This document shows positions 16,736-25,014 of a stretch of 64,000 nucleotides of DNA, in pieces. The position numbers and the translations under genes were made by a program. The DNA is from Chitinophagaceae bacterium (GTDB taxonomy: Bacteria; Bacteroidota; Bacteroidia; Chitinophagales; Chitinophagaceae). The notes below the pieces were generated by a model, which had not been told where the DNA came from, did not search any database, and saw only the letters and a list, made by a program, of their open reading frames with translations. Every line of letters starts with the position of its first letter. Positions within the stretch are counted from its first letter, which is position 1. The stretch covers positions 62,001-126,000 of the forward strand of contig JADKAJ010000004.1 of the NCBI GenBank assembly GCA_016719165.1, read 5' to 3'.

Positions 16736-19489
16736 ATGAAAATTCTGTTTGTAACAGTTTTGGCCTTTCTTTTTCTTGATCTGCCTGCGTTTTCACAGGC
16801 CACTTATACCTGGAATGTGGCTGGTGGCGGTAGTTGGGCCACAGCCACAAATTGGACCCCCTCAAGATTTTCACCTGCTGCTAATGACATTTTGTTAATA
16901 AATAACGGGGGAACAAAAACGATAACAAATGTTCCGACTCAAACAATCGGCAGGTTGACTATTGGTGGCAACTCAAATATCACACTGTCTGGAGCTGGTG
17001 GTAACCAAACATTGACTATTGCTAATGGAACGGGGGATGACCTGGTTGTTGAGAACGGGTCATCTCTGATACAAAATAATAATCTTGAGAATATTAATTT
17101 ATCTGCTAATTGCAGAGCAGATATCAGCGGTTCATTTTCAATAAACAGGTCTTACAATACTAATGCAGCAAATGTTATAACAACTGTGTCAGGAACCCTG
17201 CGTCTTGTTTCCAATAATGGTACAATAGTTAATGCTACTCCGGCAAAACTTGTTTTTACAGCAGGCAGTACTTATGAACATTCCCGCAATGGAGGAACAA
17301 TACCAACAGCTGCCTGGAATGCAGCCTCGACCTGTTTTGTAACGGGAATTACCGGTGCGGCTCCAACGGGTTTAGATCAGTCATTCGGAAATTTTTCCTG
17401 GGATTGCACCGGGCAAACAACGGGATTTTTATTGAATGGGGAATTAACAACTGTCAATGGAAACCTTACTGTTGGAAATACCAACTTGTATGGGTTGTTC
17501 CTGGCAACTGCCAATAACAGTTCTTATACACTTGATATAGGCGGCGATTTTATAATTAATGATAATGCGTGGCTTTCTATTACTAATGGTGATAATATAA
17601 CTGCAACTGTTAATGTAGCTGGCGATTTCAATATGACAGGGATAAGTTCTTCTTCTACATTTTTTGATTATCATGCTGCCACCGGTGGCCCGGTCACACT
17701 GAATAAAATCATTATGAATGTTGCTGGTGATTTTATACAAAGCGGCGGGTTGTTTGATTTTGCTTACGGCGATTCAAATGCATCAAATTTTACCGAGCTG
17801 CATTTGTCCGGTAATTTGACAATTAGTAATTCCGGCCTGATGCAAACGGGATCTGCAGATAATTCGGTATCGAATGGAACCATCATTTTCAATAAATCCG
17901 GTATACAAACTTACTTTGCTGCAACACCTGCTAACATTGCCTATGTAAACTATGTTGTGAATAATGGTAGTACTCTTGAGATGCTCTCTGATATCAGTTT
18001 GTCCAGTATTGCTACTGCAGCATGGGCTGGCCAGTTTACTGTTAATACTGGTGCTGTCCTTAATATTGATTTAAACAGGATAGTTAGTTCATCAGGGGTA
18101 ACAGCCGGCGTAAACAATTCGTTTATACTTAACGACGGAGCAGTTATTATTTCTGCTAATCCTGATGGCCTTCAGAATAATGAAACGATTGGTTCTGTTT
18201 CCACGGCAATTGCTACAAGAACTTTTCGTAGTAATGCTGATTATGAGTTTAAGGGAGCGGTAACCGGAACATTTATAACTACTCCCATCGCAAATACTGC
18301 GAGAGATATTGTTATAAATAATACCAGTGGTAACGTAACACTTAGCCAGCCCATGACTGTCACAAGATCCTTTATTCTGGCTTCCGGTAATTTAATTACA
18401 ACAATAACAAATCTGCTTACAATAAATGACGATGCTACATCCTCATCGGGCAGTTATTCTCCGGTTCGATATGTAGATGGGCCGGTGCGAAAGATCGGAG
18501 ATGACGCTTTCACCTTTCCAGTTGGAAAATCTGGTGTATATGCTCCAATCAGTATTTCGGCACCGGGAGCTGTGAATGATGAATTCCTGGCAGAGTATAT
18601 GCGTACAACTCCTCCAAACAGATTTTCAATAACGGCACCAGGATTAAATCATATTAGTTTTTGCGAATACTGGAATCTGGATGAAATTGGACCGGGTAGT
18701 CCCACCGTTAATGTTTCGTTGTCATGGAGCGGATTGAGTCCCTGTAATACGGCTGCATACATAAACGATTTAGCAACGCTGACAGTGGCACAATATAATG
18801 GTTCCAGCTGGGACAGCCATGGCAATAGCGGTGGCACAACCGGATCAGGCAGTTTAGGTACTGTAACCCGTAATAATATATCTGTATTTACTCCATTTTC
18901 TATTGGTAGCACCAGTGCCGGAACAAACCCGCTAACGGTAAAGTTTTCTTTAGTAAAAGCTTACCCGGCTGGCAATATCAATAAAATTGAATGGACCAAC
19001 AGTTCAGAAGAAGGAGTAGGTCAGTATGAGGTGGAAAGATCCACAAATGGTATTTCATTTGTAAGTATTATAAGTTTAAATGCCCGTAGTAATGCTGGTA
19101 CAAGAGAAGATTATGTTATAAGTGATGAAAATCCGTACCCGGATATTTCTTTTTATCGTATTAAGGCAGTAGAAATAAATGGTGAAGTTTCTTATAGCCC
19201 TGTTGTAAAAATTATCCGAAATACAACTGCAGATATGAAGCTGCAGGTATATCCTAATCCTGTAGTAAACCGGCAGTTTGTAATACAGTTGCGAAATCAG
19301 CAAAGAGGGAACTATCTCTTGAAATTATTTAATAACAGTGGTCAGGAGGTTTATCAAACAAACTGGCAGTTTGCCGGAGGTTCTGCATCGAGGACCATTG
19401 AACTGCCATCAGGAATTATTCCCGGAATGTACCATGTACAATTGTCGGCAAATGAATCAATGCTGCAATCCAAAATTATTATCAGGTAA
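16736..19489 (+). CDS. Secreted surface protein with T9SS type A sorting domain, paralogue of the 14562 product
   Basis: 917 residues from the ATG at 16736 (a TTG lies one codon upstream and is unlikely). Signal peptide ends PAFSQ near residue 20. Residues 25-560 are repetitive short-strand sequence (IGGNSNITLSGAGG; LDIGGDFIINDN; VNVAGDFNMTG), probably a beta-helix. The module at about 575-720 (GPVRKIGDDAFTFPVG, CEYWNLDEIG, ISVFTPFSIG) and the fibronectin-like part (YEVERSTNGISF ... FYRIKAVEINGEVSYS) match the upstream gene. The C-terminus is a type A signal (LQVYPNPVVNRQF ... GMYHVQLSAN). It is a tandem paralogue with a longer repetitive region. Surface location is well supported; function is unknown. 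Confidence 0.82.
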   Translation: MKILFVTVLAFLFLDLPAFSQATYTWNVAGGGSWATATNWTPSRFSPAANDILLINNGGTKTITNVPTQTIGRLTIGGNSNITLSGAGGNQTLTIANGTGDDLVVENGSSLIQNNNLENINLSANCRADISGSFSINRSYNTNAANVITTVSGTLRLVSNNGTIVNATPAKLVFTAGSTYEHSRNGGTIPTAAWNAASTCFVTGITGAAPTGLDQSFGNFSWDCTGQTTGFLLNGELTTVNGNLTVGNTNLYGLFLATANNSSYTLDIGGDFIINDNAWLSITNGDNITATVNVAGDFNMTGISSSSTFFDYHAATGGPVTLNKIIMNVAGDFIQSGGLFDFAYGDSNASNFTELHLSGNLTISNSGLMQTGSADNSVSNGTIIFNKSGIQTYFAATPANIAYVNYVVNNGSTLEMLSDISLSSIATAAWAGQFTVNTGAVLNIDLNRIVSSSGVTAGVNNSFILNDGAVIISANPDGLQNNETIGSVSTAIATRTFRSNADYEFKGAVTGTFITTPIANTARDIVINNTSGNVTLSQPMTVTRSFILASGNLITTITNLLTINDDATSSSGSYSPVRYVDGPVRKIGDDAFTFPVGKSGVYAPISISAPGAVNDEFLAEYMRTTPPNRFSITAPGLNHISFCEYWNLDEIGPGSPTVNVSLSWSGLSPCNTAAYINDLATLTVAQYNGSSWDSHGNSGGTTGSGSLGTVTRNNISVFTPFSIGSTSAGTNPLTVKFSLVKAYPAGNINKIEWTNSSEEGVGQYEVERSTNGISFVSIISLNARSNAGTREDYVISDENPYPDISFYRIKAVEINGEVSYSPVVKIIRNTTADMKLQVYPNPVVNRQFVIQLRNQQRGNYLLKLFNNSGQEVYQTNWQFAGGSASRTIELPSGIIPGMYHVQLSANESMLQSKIIIR

Positions 19490-19505
19490 GTAAATGTGGT
19501 TTGAT

Positions 19506-19543
19506 AATAGTAACGGCTGTCCCTAGAGACAGCCGTTACTATT
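19506..19543. terminator. Bidirectional terminator between convergent genes
   Basis: A perfect 16-bp stem (AATAGTAACGGCTGTC / GACAGCCGTTACTATT) closes a 6-base CCTAGA loop, 16 bases after the 16736 gene and 21 bases from the end of the converging DUF4293 gene. Confidence 0.88.
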
Positions 19544-19564
19544 TATAAAATTGTAATCTTCGGA

Positions 19565-19987
19565 TTAACGAAGTTTATCGAGGCTTTTTACCAGTTTTTC
19601 ATCTTTGCGTATGTTACGATATGCCATGAAATAACCGATCAGTATAAATAATGGTAGTACTGAAGTAAGAGCCGGTATTGGTTTGATGAGTTTATTCATT
19701 TCCATTACATAGAGAAGGATCAACAGGCCTGCTACCAGGATTCCCAGCAGGCAAAGCCAAATCTGCTGTTTGCGGTTTTTAAAAAGAAAAATAATTACAG
19801 TAGATAAGATTAACGATCCCCCGGTCAGCAACAACAGGAAAAAATTACTGCCTGCATCTATCACCGTGCGGACAGGGCTTGGACTGTTTTGCTGCATCTC
19901 ATCGCCAACCACAAATGGAAACATGAAACTAAAAATGGCTGCTGCAGTTGATAATAACAACCAGAGTGTTTGCTGACGTTGAATCAT
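19565..19987 (-). CDS. DUF4293 family membrane protein
   Basis: 140 residues with four hydrophobic segments (about 7-26, 45-68, 76-94, 103-124) and the characteristic N-terminus MIQRQQTLWLLLSTAAAIFS of the DUF4293 family, a Bacteroidota-specific inner-membrane protein of unknown function. It starts 39 bases downstream of the glyA stop on the same strand, so the two may share a transcript, and ends at a bidirectional terminator. Confidence 0.8.
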   Translation of the reverse strand: MIQRQQTLWLLLSTAAAIFSFMFPFVVGDEMQQNSPSPVRTVIDAGSNFFLLLLTGGSLILSTVIIFLFKNRKQQIWLCLLGILVAGLLILLYVMEMNKLIKPIPALTSVLPLFILIGYFMAYRNIRKDEKLVKSLDKLR

Positions 19988-20026
19988 AACTTACTATTTA
20001 GCGTAACAATAATTGAAACTACAACA

Positions 20027-21304
20027 TTATCCCAACTCCGGATATAATGGAAATTGCTGCATAAATGCCTTCACTTCACTTTTCACTGCACCTATAACCT
20101 CTTCATTATCTGCATTCATCAATACTTTGTCTATTAACGAAACGACTGTTTCCATATGTCCTTCTTTCAGACCCCTGGTGGTGATAGCAGGCACACCCAC
20201 CCGTATACCAGAAGTGACAAAAGGTGATTTATCATCAAAAGGTACAGCATTTTTATTGAGAGTGATATGGGCTTTGTCCAGTGTTTCCTGTGCTTTTTTA
20301 CCGGTCAGGTTTTTATTGCGCAGGTCAATCAGCATTAAATGATTGTCTGTTCCATTACTGATGAGCTGGTAACCCCTGTGTACAAATGCTTTCGCCATAG
20401 CTTGTGCATTGGCGATTACCTGTTGACCGTAAGCCTTAAAATCTTCAGTCAGGATTTCACCAAACGCCACGGCTTTTGCAGCAATTACATGCTCCAGCGG
20501 CCCACCCTGAGAACCAGGGAAAACAGCGAGATCTAGCAACTGGCTCATGGTCCTTAAATTTCCTTTTGGATCTTTTATGCCCCAGGGATTTTCGAAATCA
20601 TGGCGCAGCATGATAATACCGCCCCTCGGTCCACGCAATGTTTTATGTGTAGTAGAGGAAACAATATGGCAATGATCGAACGGATCGTTCAATAAACCCG
20701 ATGCGATAAGACCAGCCGGATGAGCAATATCTGCAAAAACGATAGCTCCAACCTCATCAGCCACTGCACGGATTCGTTTGTAATCCCAATCGCGGCTGTA
20801 AGCAGAAGCACCGCAGATGATCATCTTGGGTTTTTCAGCACGGGCCTTTGCTTCCAGTTGTTCATAATCTACAATACCATCTTTGGTTACACCATAATGA
20901 ATAGCATGGTATGTTTTACCACTGAAATTAGCCGGGCTACCGTGTGTAAGGTGTCCACCCATACTAAGGTCAAGGCCCATAAATTTTTCTCCTGGCTTCA
21001 TCACGGCCAAAAAAACGGCAGCATTGGCGGATGCACCACTATGTGGTTGCACATTGGCCCAACTGGCATTAAATACTTTTTTTAATCTTTCAATGGCGAG
21101 ATTTTCAATTTCATCCACCACTTCACAACCGCCATAATAACGTTTGCCGGGATAGCCTTCGGCATATTTGTTAGTAGGCACAGTTCCCATTGCCTGCATT
21201 ACCTGCAGCGAAGTAAAATTTTCAGAGGCGATCAGTTCGATTCCATTGCGCTGGCGGTCCAGTTCTTTACGTATCAGTTCGAAAACAAGGGTGTCTTTTT
21301 GCAT
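20027..21304 (-). CDS. glyA: Serine hydroxymethyltransferase
   Basis: PLP enzyme that interconverts serine and glycine, transferring a one-carbon unit to tetrahydrofolate in the cytosol. The 425-residue product has the family landmarks: IELIASENF (23-30), NKYAEGYPGKRYYGGC (45-60), and the PLP lysine in VSSTTHKTLRGPRGG (Lys221). The C-terminal TTRGLKEGHM folate-site region is also present. The length is normal. The start is fixed by the N-terminal alignment and by a -7 element only 5 bases upstream, which implies an mRNA with almost no leader. Confidence 0.97.
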   Translation of the reverse strand: MQKDTLVFELIRKELDRQRNGIELIASENFTSLQVMQAMGTVPTNKYAEGYPGKRYYGGCEVVDEIENLAIERLKKVFNASWANVQPHSGASANAAVFLAVMKPGEKFMGLDLSMGGHLTHGSPANFSGKTYHAIHYGVTKDGIVDYEQLEAKARAEKPKMIICGASAYSRDWDYKRIRAVADEVGAIVFADIAHPAGLIASGLLNDPFDHCHIVSSTTHKTLRGPRGGIIMLRHDFENPWGIKDPKGNLRTMSQLLDLAVFPGSQGGPLEHVIAAKAVAFGEILTEDFKAYGQQVIANAQAMAKAFVHRGYQLISNGTDNHLMLIDLRNKNLTGKKAQETLDKAHITLNKNAVPFDDKSPFVTSGIRVGVPAITTRGLKEGHMETVVSLIDKVLMNADNEEVIGAVKSEVKAFMQQFPLYPELG

Positions 21305-21308
21305 GCCG

Positions 21309-21316
21309 CAAAATTA
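21309..21316 (-). promoter_or_regulatory. -7 element of glyA (near-leaderless)
   Basis: The minus strand reads TAATTTTG, a full consensus match whose last base lies 5 bases before the glyA ATG (21304). Transcription starting 5-7 bases downstream would begin at or next to the start codon. Confidence 0.5.
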
Positions 21317-21441
21317 AGTGAGTAGAAGGAATGAACAGCGGCAAACTGTACAGGATTTTGTTTACGCTAAAAGTGTTACTTTCGTTGGCTTTTGATTAGT
21401 TACCCCGGATTAACCTTCGGAAAAACCTTTTTGGCTCATAC

Positions 21442-22431
21442 ATGAAAGCTATTATACCAGTAGCGGGAGCAGGCACTAAATTGCGACCGCATAGTTATAC
21501 CCAACCTAAAGCACTCATTCCCCTTGCAGGAAAGACGATACTAAGCATTATTATTGACCAGTTAAAGGAAGCGGGTATTGATGAGTTTATTTTTATTGTG
21601 GGGTACCTGGGTGAAAAAATTGAAGATTATGTAAAGCTCAAATATCCTGACCTGGTGGCTCATTATGTACACCAAACAGACCGGCAGGGTGTTGGCCATG
21701 CTGTACGCCTTACCAGGAATCTGGTAAACCAGGACGAAGTTTTTGTTGTGTTGGGCGATACGATCTGCGAATATGATGTGAAGGAAGTGGTGAACAGTCC
21801 GGATTCCATGATTGGTGTTCGCAAAGTGGATGACCCCCGTGATTTTGGTGTGGCGGAAATCAATGAGGACTGTTATATTGAACATGTCGTGGAGAAACCC
21901 CAGATACCGAAATCGAATATGGCGATGGTGGGTATTTATAAAATAAAAGAAAGCGAACAGCTTTTCCAATGCCTGGAAAATAATATCCGGCAGGGACTCC
22001 GCAGCCATGGAGAATACAGCCTGACCGATGCACTTGATTGTATGATCAAGGCCGGGGCTAAATTCAAATCATTCAAAGTAGAGAACTGGTTTGACTGCGG
22101 TCGTAAGGAGACACTTTTGGAGTCCAACGCCTTACTGCTTAAAAAATTTGCCCCGCAAACTGATGCAGGACAGTTTGAGAATACAGTGATCGTTCCTCCT
22201 GTAAGTATTGGTGAGGGTTGTACTATTAAAAATTCCATTATCGGGCCCAATGTTACCATTGGAGAAAATACTACAGTAGATTATTCTATTGTTAAAGACT
22301 CCATTATAGGATCATTTTCCAATCTCTTTGATATTGTGCTGGACGACTCTGTTATCGGAAGCGATACCAATCTTCACGGGGAATCCCGGTCACTGAATAT
22401 CGGGGATAATACTAGTATTGATCTGGGATAG
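21442..22431 (+). CDS. Sugar nucleotidyltransferase (NDP-sugar pyrophosphorylase family)
   Basis: 329 residues. The N-terminal nucleotidyltransferase signature is AGAGTKLRPHSYTQPKALIP (residues 8-27), close to GxGTRLxPxTxxxPK with Lys replacing Arg, and LGDTICEYD is the metal/nucleotide region. After NWFDCGRKETLLESN the C-terminus (about 250-329) is made of hexapeptide repeats (VSIGEGCTIKNSIIGPNVTIGENTTV) forming a left-handed beta-helix. The family makes NDP-hexoses such as dTDP- or UDP-glucose for cell-surface polysaccharides; the nucleotide and sugar cannot be told here. It is divergent from glyA and has no sugar-pathway genes adjacent. Confidence 0.85.
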   Translation: MKAIIPVAGAGTKLRPHSYTQPKALIPLAGKTILSIIIDQLKEAGIDEFIFIVGYLGEKIEDYVKLKYPDLVAHYVHQTDRQGVGHAVRLTRNLVNQDEVFVVLGDTICEYDVKEVVNSPDSMIGVRKVDDPRDFGVAEINEDCYIEHVVEKPQIPKSNMAMVGIYKIKESEQLFQCLENNIRQGLRSHGEYSLTDALDCMIKAGAKFKSFKVENWFDCGRKETLLESNALLLKKFAPQTDAGQFENTVIVPPVSIGEGCTIKNSIIGPNVTIGENTTVDYSIVKDSIIGSFSNLFDIVLDDSVIGSDTNLHGESRSLNIGDNTSIDLG

Positions 22432-22519
22432 TTTAGAAGGCAGGTGACCAGAATAACAGATCAGCAGTGATGACCGGATTCATTAGTTATCTTTACTCCT
22501 GACTAATGACAGTTAACCC

Positions 22520-23473
22520 ATGACTCGTTTCTCCAATCGGATTACCCAACTCTTCAACATCGACATTCCCATTATTCAGGCCGGTATGATCTGGGCCAGC
22601 GGTTGGCGGCTTGCCAGTGCAGTAAGTAATGCCGGAGGCCTTGGCATCATTGGTGCCGGTTCGATGTATCCAGAAGTATTAAAAGAACATATTCAGAAAT
22701 GTAAAACAGCTACCAATCGTTCTTTTGGGGTCAATCTGCCCTTATTATATCCTGATATTGATAAGCATATCCAAATTATTATTGAAGAAGAGGTAAAGAT
22801 TGTTTTTACATCAGCCGGAAATCCCAAAACATGGACCAGCCTGTTAAAAGAAAAAGGAATAACAGTGGTACATGTGGTCAGTTCTTCAAAGTTTGCCAAA
22901 AAAGCAGAGGATGCAGGATGTGATGCCGTGGTGGCGGAGGGTTTTGAAGCCGGGGGCCACAATGGAAAAGAAGAAACTACAACATTGGTTTTGATTCCGG
23001 CGGTGGTGAATGCAGTAAAGATCCCGGTAATTGCTGCCGGCGGCATTGCTACCGGTAGACAAATGCTGGCAGCTATGGTGCTGGGGGCTGAAGGGGTGCA
23101 GATGGGAAGTCGTTTTGTAGCCTGCGAGGAGGCTTCGTCTCATATCAATTTTAAGAATGTGGTGATCAACTCAACGGAGGGGGATACACAACTGGCATTG
23201 AAACAATTAACCCCGGTCCGGTTGTTGAAAAATGATTTTTTCAGGCAGGTTCAACAAGCAGAACAAAGAGGGGCAACGGTAGAAGAGTTGAGTACGATAT
23301 TGGGAAGGGCTAGGGCAAAGAAGGGGATGTTTGAAGGTGATTTACAGGAAGGAGAGTTGGAGATTGGCCAGGTAAGTGCATTGCTGGATGAGATTTTACC
23401 AGCTGATCAGATAGTGAAAAATGTGTGGAAGGATTTTATGGACGGTTTGTCAAATCCGGTTAAAAAATTATAA
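22520..23473 (+). CDS. Nitronate monooxygenase family flavoprotein
   Basis: 317-residue TIM-barrel flavoenzyme of the nitronate monooxygenase / 2-nitropropane dioxygenase family, related to FabK enoyl-ACP reductases. Landmarks are IPIIQAGMIWASGWRLASAV (14-33), SNAGGLGIIGAG, the FMN/catalytic region EGFEAGGHNG near residue 139, and the phosphate-binding AAGGIATGRQ ... GAEGVQMGSRF. The family detoxifies alkyl nitronates, though several members have other flavin-dependent roles. A weak -7 element (TATCTTTA, 22488-22495) lies 24 bases before the ATG. Confidence 0.85.
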   Translation: MTRFSNRITQLFNIDIPIIQAGMIWASGWRLASAVSNAGGLGIIGAGSMYPEVLKEHIQKCKTATNRSFGVNLPLLYPDIDKHIQIIIEEEVKIVFTSAGNPKTWTSLLKEKGITVVHVVSSSKFAKKAEDAGCDAVVAEGFEAGGHNGKEETTTLVLIPAVVNAVKIPVIAAGGIATGRQMLAAMVLGAEGVQMGSRFVACEEASSHINFKNVVINSTEGDTQLALKQLTPVRLLKNDFFRQVQQAEQRGATVEELSTILGRARAKKGMFEGDLQEGELEIGQVSALLDEILPADQIVKNVWKDFMDGLSNPVKKL

Positions 23474-23541
23474 TTTTAGTCCAAACCACCAAAAAACGAA
23501 AAGTGCTGAAGGGTTATTTTAAAACCATTCAAAAAAGTACA

Positions 23542-23931
23542 ATGAAACAAAAATCTATCCTGCTGGCATTTTGCCTACTGGGTTTTGTGGCTGCCAATGC
23601 TACTAATGGTCCCGGCGATGGGAAAAAAGATGAGCTGAATGGTATAGTGGTGCATGCTGAAACTAAAAAACCTTTGAAAGATGTAAGTGTTACAGCATAC
23701 TTATCATCCAGGAAAGAAAAAATTGTTTTAAGTGATTTTGACGGGGGATTTTCATTTGATGAATTGAAACCCGGTACTTATAAGTTTGTATTTGAAAAAT
23801 CAGGTTTCAAAAGAATCATTAAAGACAAAGTGGTCATCAGGACTGATGAAGCTTTCCAGATGAATATTGAAATGATTCAGCATAGTGATTTTGAAATTAT
23901 GCCTTCACCGTTTAATGTGGGTGGATTATAA
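23542..23931 (+). CDS. Secreted carboxypeptidase-regulatory-like domain protein
   Basis: 129 residues from the ATG at 23542 (MKQKSILLAF). The frame is open from a GTG 13 codons earlier, but the signal peptide begins at this ATG and ends near VAANA. The rest is a single beta-sandwich of the carboxypeptidase regulatory domain type (LNGIVVHAETKKPLKDVSVTA ... GTYKFVFEKSGFK), the same fold that caps many TonB receptors. No receptor or protease follows, so it is a stand-alone domain of unknown role. A TTG-N21-TAATTTTA promoter-like sequence overlaps the end of the preceding gene. It is closed by a strong terminator. Confidence 0.75.
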   Translation: MKQKSILLAFCLLGFVAANATNGPGDGKKDELNGIVVHAETKKPLKDVSVTAYLSSRKEKIVLSDFDGGFSFDELKPGTYKFVFEKSGFKRIIKDKVVIRTDEAFQMNIEMIQHSDFEIMPSPFNVGGL

Positions 23932-23950
23932 GAAAACTTCAATTCAACTA

Positions 23951-23984
23951 AAAGAGTCCCGCTAATGCGGGACTCTTGCTTTTC
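23951..23984 (+). terminator. Rho-independent terminator
   Basis: AAGAGTCCCGC (23952-23962) and GCGGGACTCTT (23967-23977) form a perfect 11-bp stem with a TAAT loop, followed by a T-rich stretch. It also lies at the end of the converging gene at 24012. Confidence 0.88.
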
Positions 23985-24011
23985 ATGGCTGGTTTTGGTA
24001 AACAGGATCCA

Positions 24012-24848
24012 TTAATCCATATCTATATCAAAGTCATCATCATCTTTTTCGATACTGAATTTTTTATGCTTATCAAGAAAGTTGCGGTATTTATTATAAG
24101 TCTGTTCTGAAGCCTTCTTTCCATTGATAAAGAGTTCGCCGTCCTTATGTTTAAGGGTGTAGCCTTCTTTTTTGTTGATCAGTCCATCACTTTCCAGGCC
24201 ATTCACAAAATCTTTATATTCTTTTATTTCAGCTTTTGCCTTTTCTATTTCCACTTTTGCTTTTTGTAACTCTTTCTCCATTTTTGGCCCCAGGTCTTTC
24301 ATTTCTTCTTTTACTTTCTTCATTTCGGCTTCCAGTTTCTTCATATCAATATCTTTCACTTTGTCCAGTTCAGTTTTCATTTTATCCCAGTCCACTTTGG
24401 CAAGTGATGCCTGCACTTCCTGCTGGATCTTTGCCATATCAATATCTTTCAATGCATTTGTCAGTTCAGTTTGAATGTTATTCCAGTCGACTTTGGCCAA
24501 TGATGTTTCGACTTCTTTCTTTATTTTATCGAAGTCCACATCTTTCATGGCTTTTTCTATGTCCAGCCTGATTTTCTCGCCATCTATGTTCTTCATTGCT
24601 TCAGCTATTTCTTTCTGGATCTTCTCCATGTCAACTTTCAGGTCGGCATTGTCCAGTTCAGTGAGTACATCATCCAGGTCCCGGACTTTCTTTTCCCTGT
24701 CTTTTGATTTTTTAGGAACAGTATCAGTTGCCGATTGCTGGTATTGGCCGGGAGATTGTTTATAGTCCCATGATACAAGACCAATAGTAAGACCGATTGT
24801 AAGTAAAACAAGTGCTACCCGCCCGGTTGTGAAGGTTGTTGGTTTCAT
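24012..24848 (-). CDS. Membrane-anchored or secreted coiled-coil repeat protein, function unknown
   Basis: 278 residues from the ATG ending at 24848 (MKPTTFTTGRVALVLL). An upstream ATG 13 codons earlier exists but would put polar residues before the hydrophobic leader. One N-terminal hydrophobic segment (10-28) is followed by a long, highly charged helical region (about 50-200). It is built from repeats of roughly 16 residues such as KDVDFDKIKKEVETSLA and KDIDMAKIQQEVQASLA, with a 96-base DNA periodicity. The C-terminal piece (YTLKHKDGELFINGKKAS) resembles tails I recall on Bacteroidota M56/BlaR1-type sensor peptidases, so a link to a BlaI-type regulon is possible. No known domain is recognised. 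A tandem operator overlaps its promoter. Confidence 0.65.
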   Translation of the reverse strand: MKPTTFTTGRVALVLLTIGLTIGLVSWDYKQSPGQYQQSATDTVPKKSKDREKKVRDLDDVLTELDNADLKVDMEKIQKEIAEAMKNIDGEKIRLDIEKAMKDVDFDKIKKEVETSLAKVDWNNIQTELTNALKDIDMAKIQQEVQASLAKVDWDKMKTELDKVKDIDMKKLEAEMKKVKEEMKDLGPKMEKELQKAKVEIEKAKAEIKEYKDFVNGLESDGLINKKEGYTLKHKDGELFINGKKASEQTYNKYRNFLDKHKKFSIEKDDDDFDIDMD

Positions 24849-24884
24849 AAATGAAAAGTTTAATGAATGAGAATTAATTATTAT

Positions 24885-24924
24885 CACGAAATATTTCGTA
24901 TCAAATATACGATTGATTTCGTAT
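24885..24924 (-). promoter_or_regulatory. Tandem palindromic operators flanking the promoter of the coiled-coil gene
   Basis: Two 16-base sites of the same pattern lie 23 bases apart: CACGAAATATTTCGTA (24885-24900) and TACGATTGATTTCGTA (24908-24923). The first contains the perfect palindrome ACGAAATATTTCGT; the second has ATACGA/TCGTAT arms. Between and slightly overlapping them the minus strand carries TATATTTG (24902-24909), an exact -7 element for the gene ending at 24012. Binding of a dimeric repressor at these sites would block the promoter. The regulator is not encoded in this window. Confidence 0.65.
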
Positions 24925-24963
24925 TATATTGTTCTTCCGGACATATAAAGAAAATTTTAACAA

Positions 24964-24995
24964 AAAATCCATCCGCTGATCGGCGGATGGATTTT
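24964..24995 (-). terminator. Terminator of the ABC transporter operon
   Basis: A perfect 13-bp stem (AAAATCCATCCGC / GCGGATGGATTTT) with a 6-base loop lies 19 bases beyond the permease stop codon. On the minus strand it is followed by a T-run. Confidence 0.88.
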
Positions 24996-25014
24996 AATCA
25001 GGTTTATGGGATGC

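Noticed and set aside
24172..24765. Several overlapping Ser/Phe-rich plus-strand ORFs
   Set aside because: They are antisense readings of the lysine- and aspartate-rich coiled-coil gene; the repeats of that gene keep the opposite frames open.
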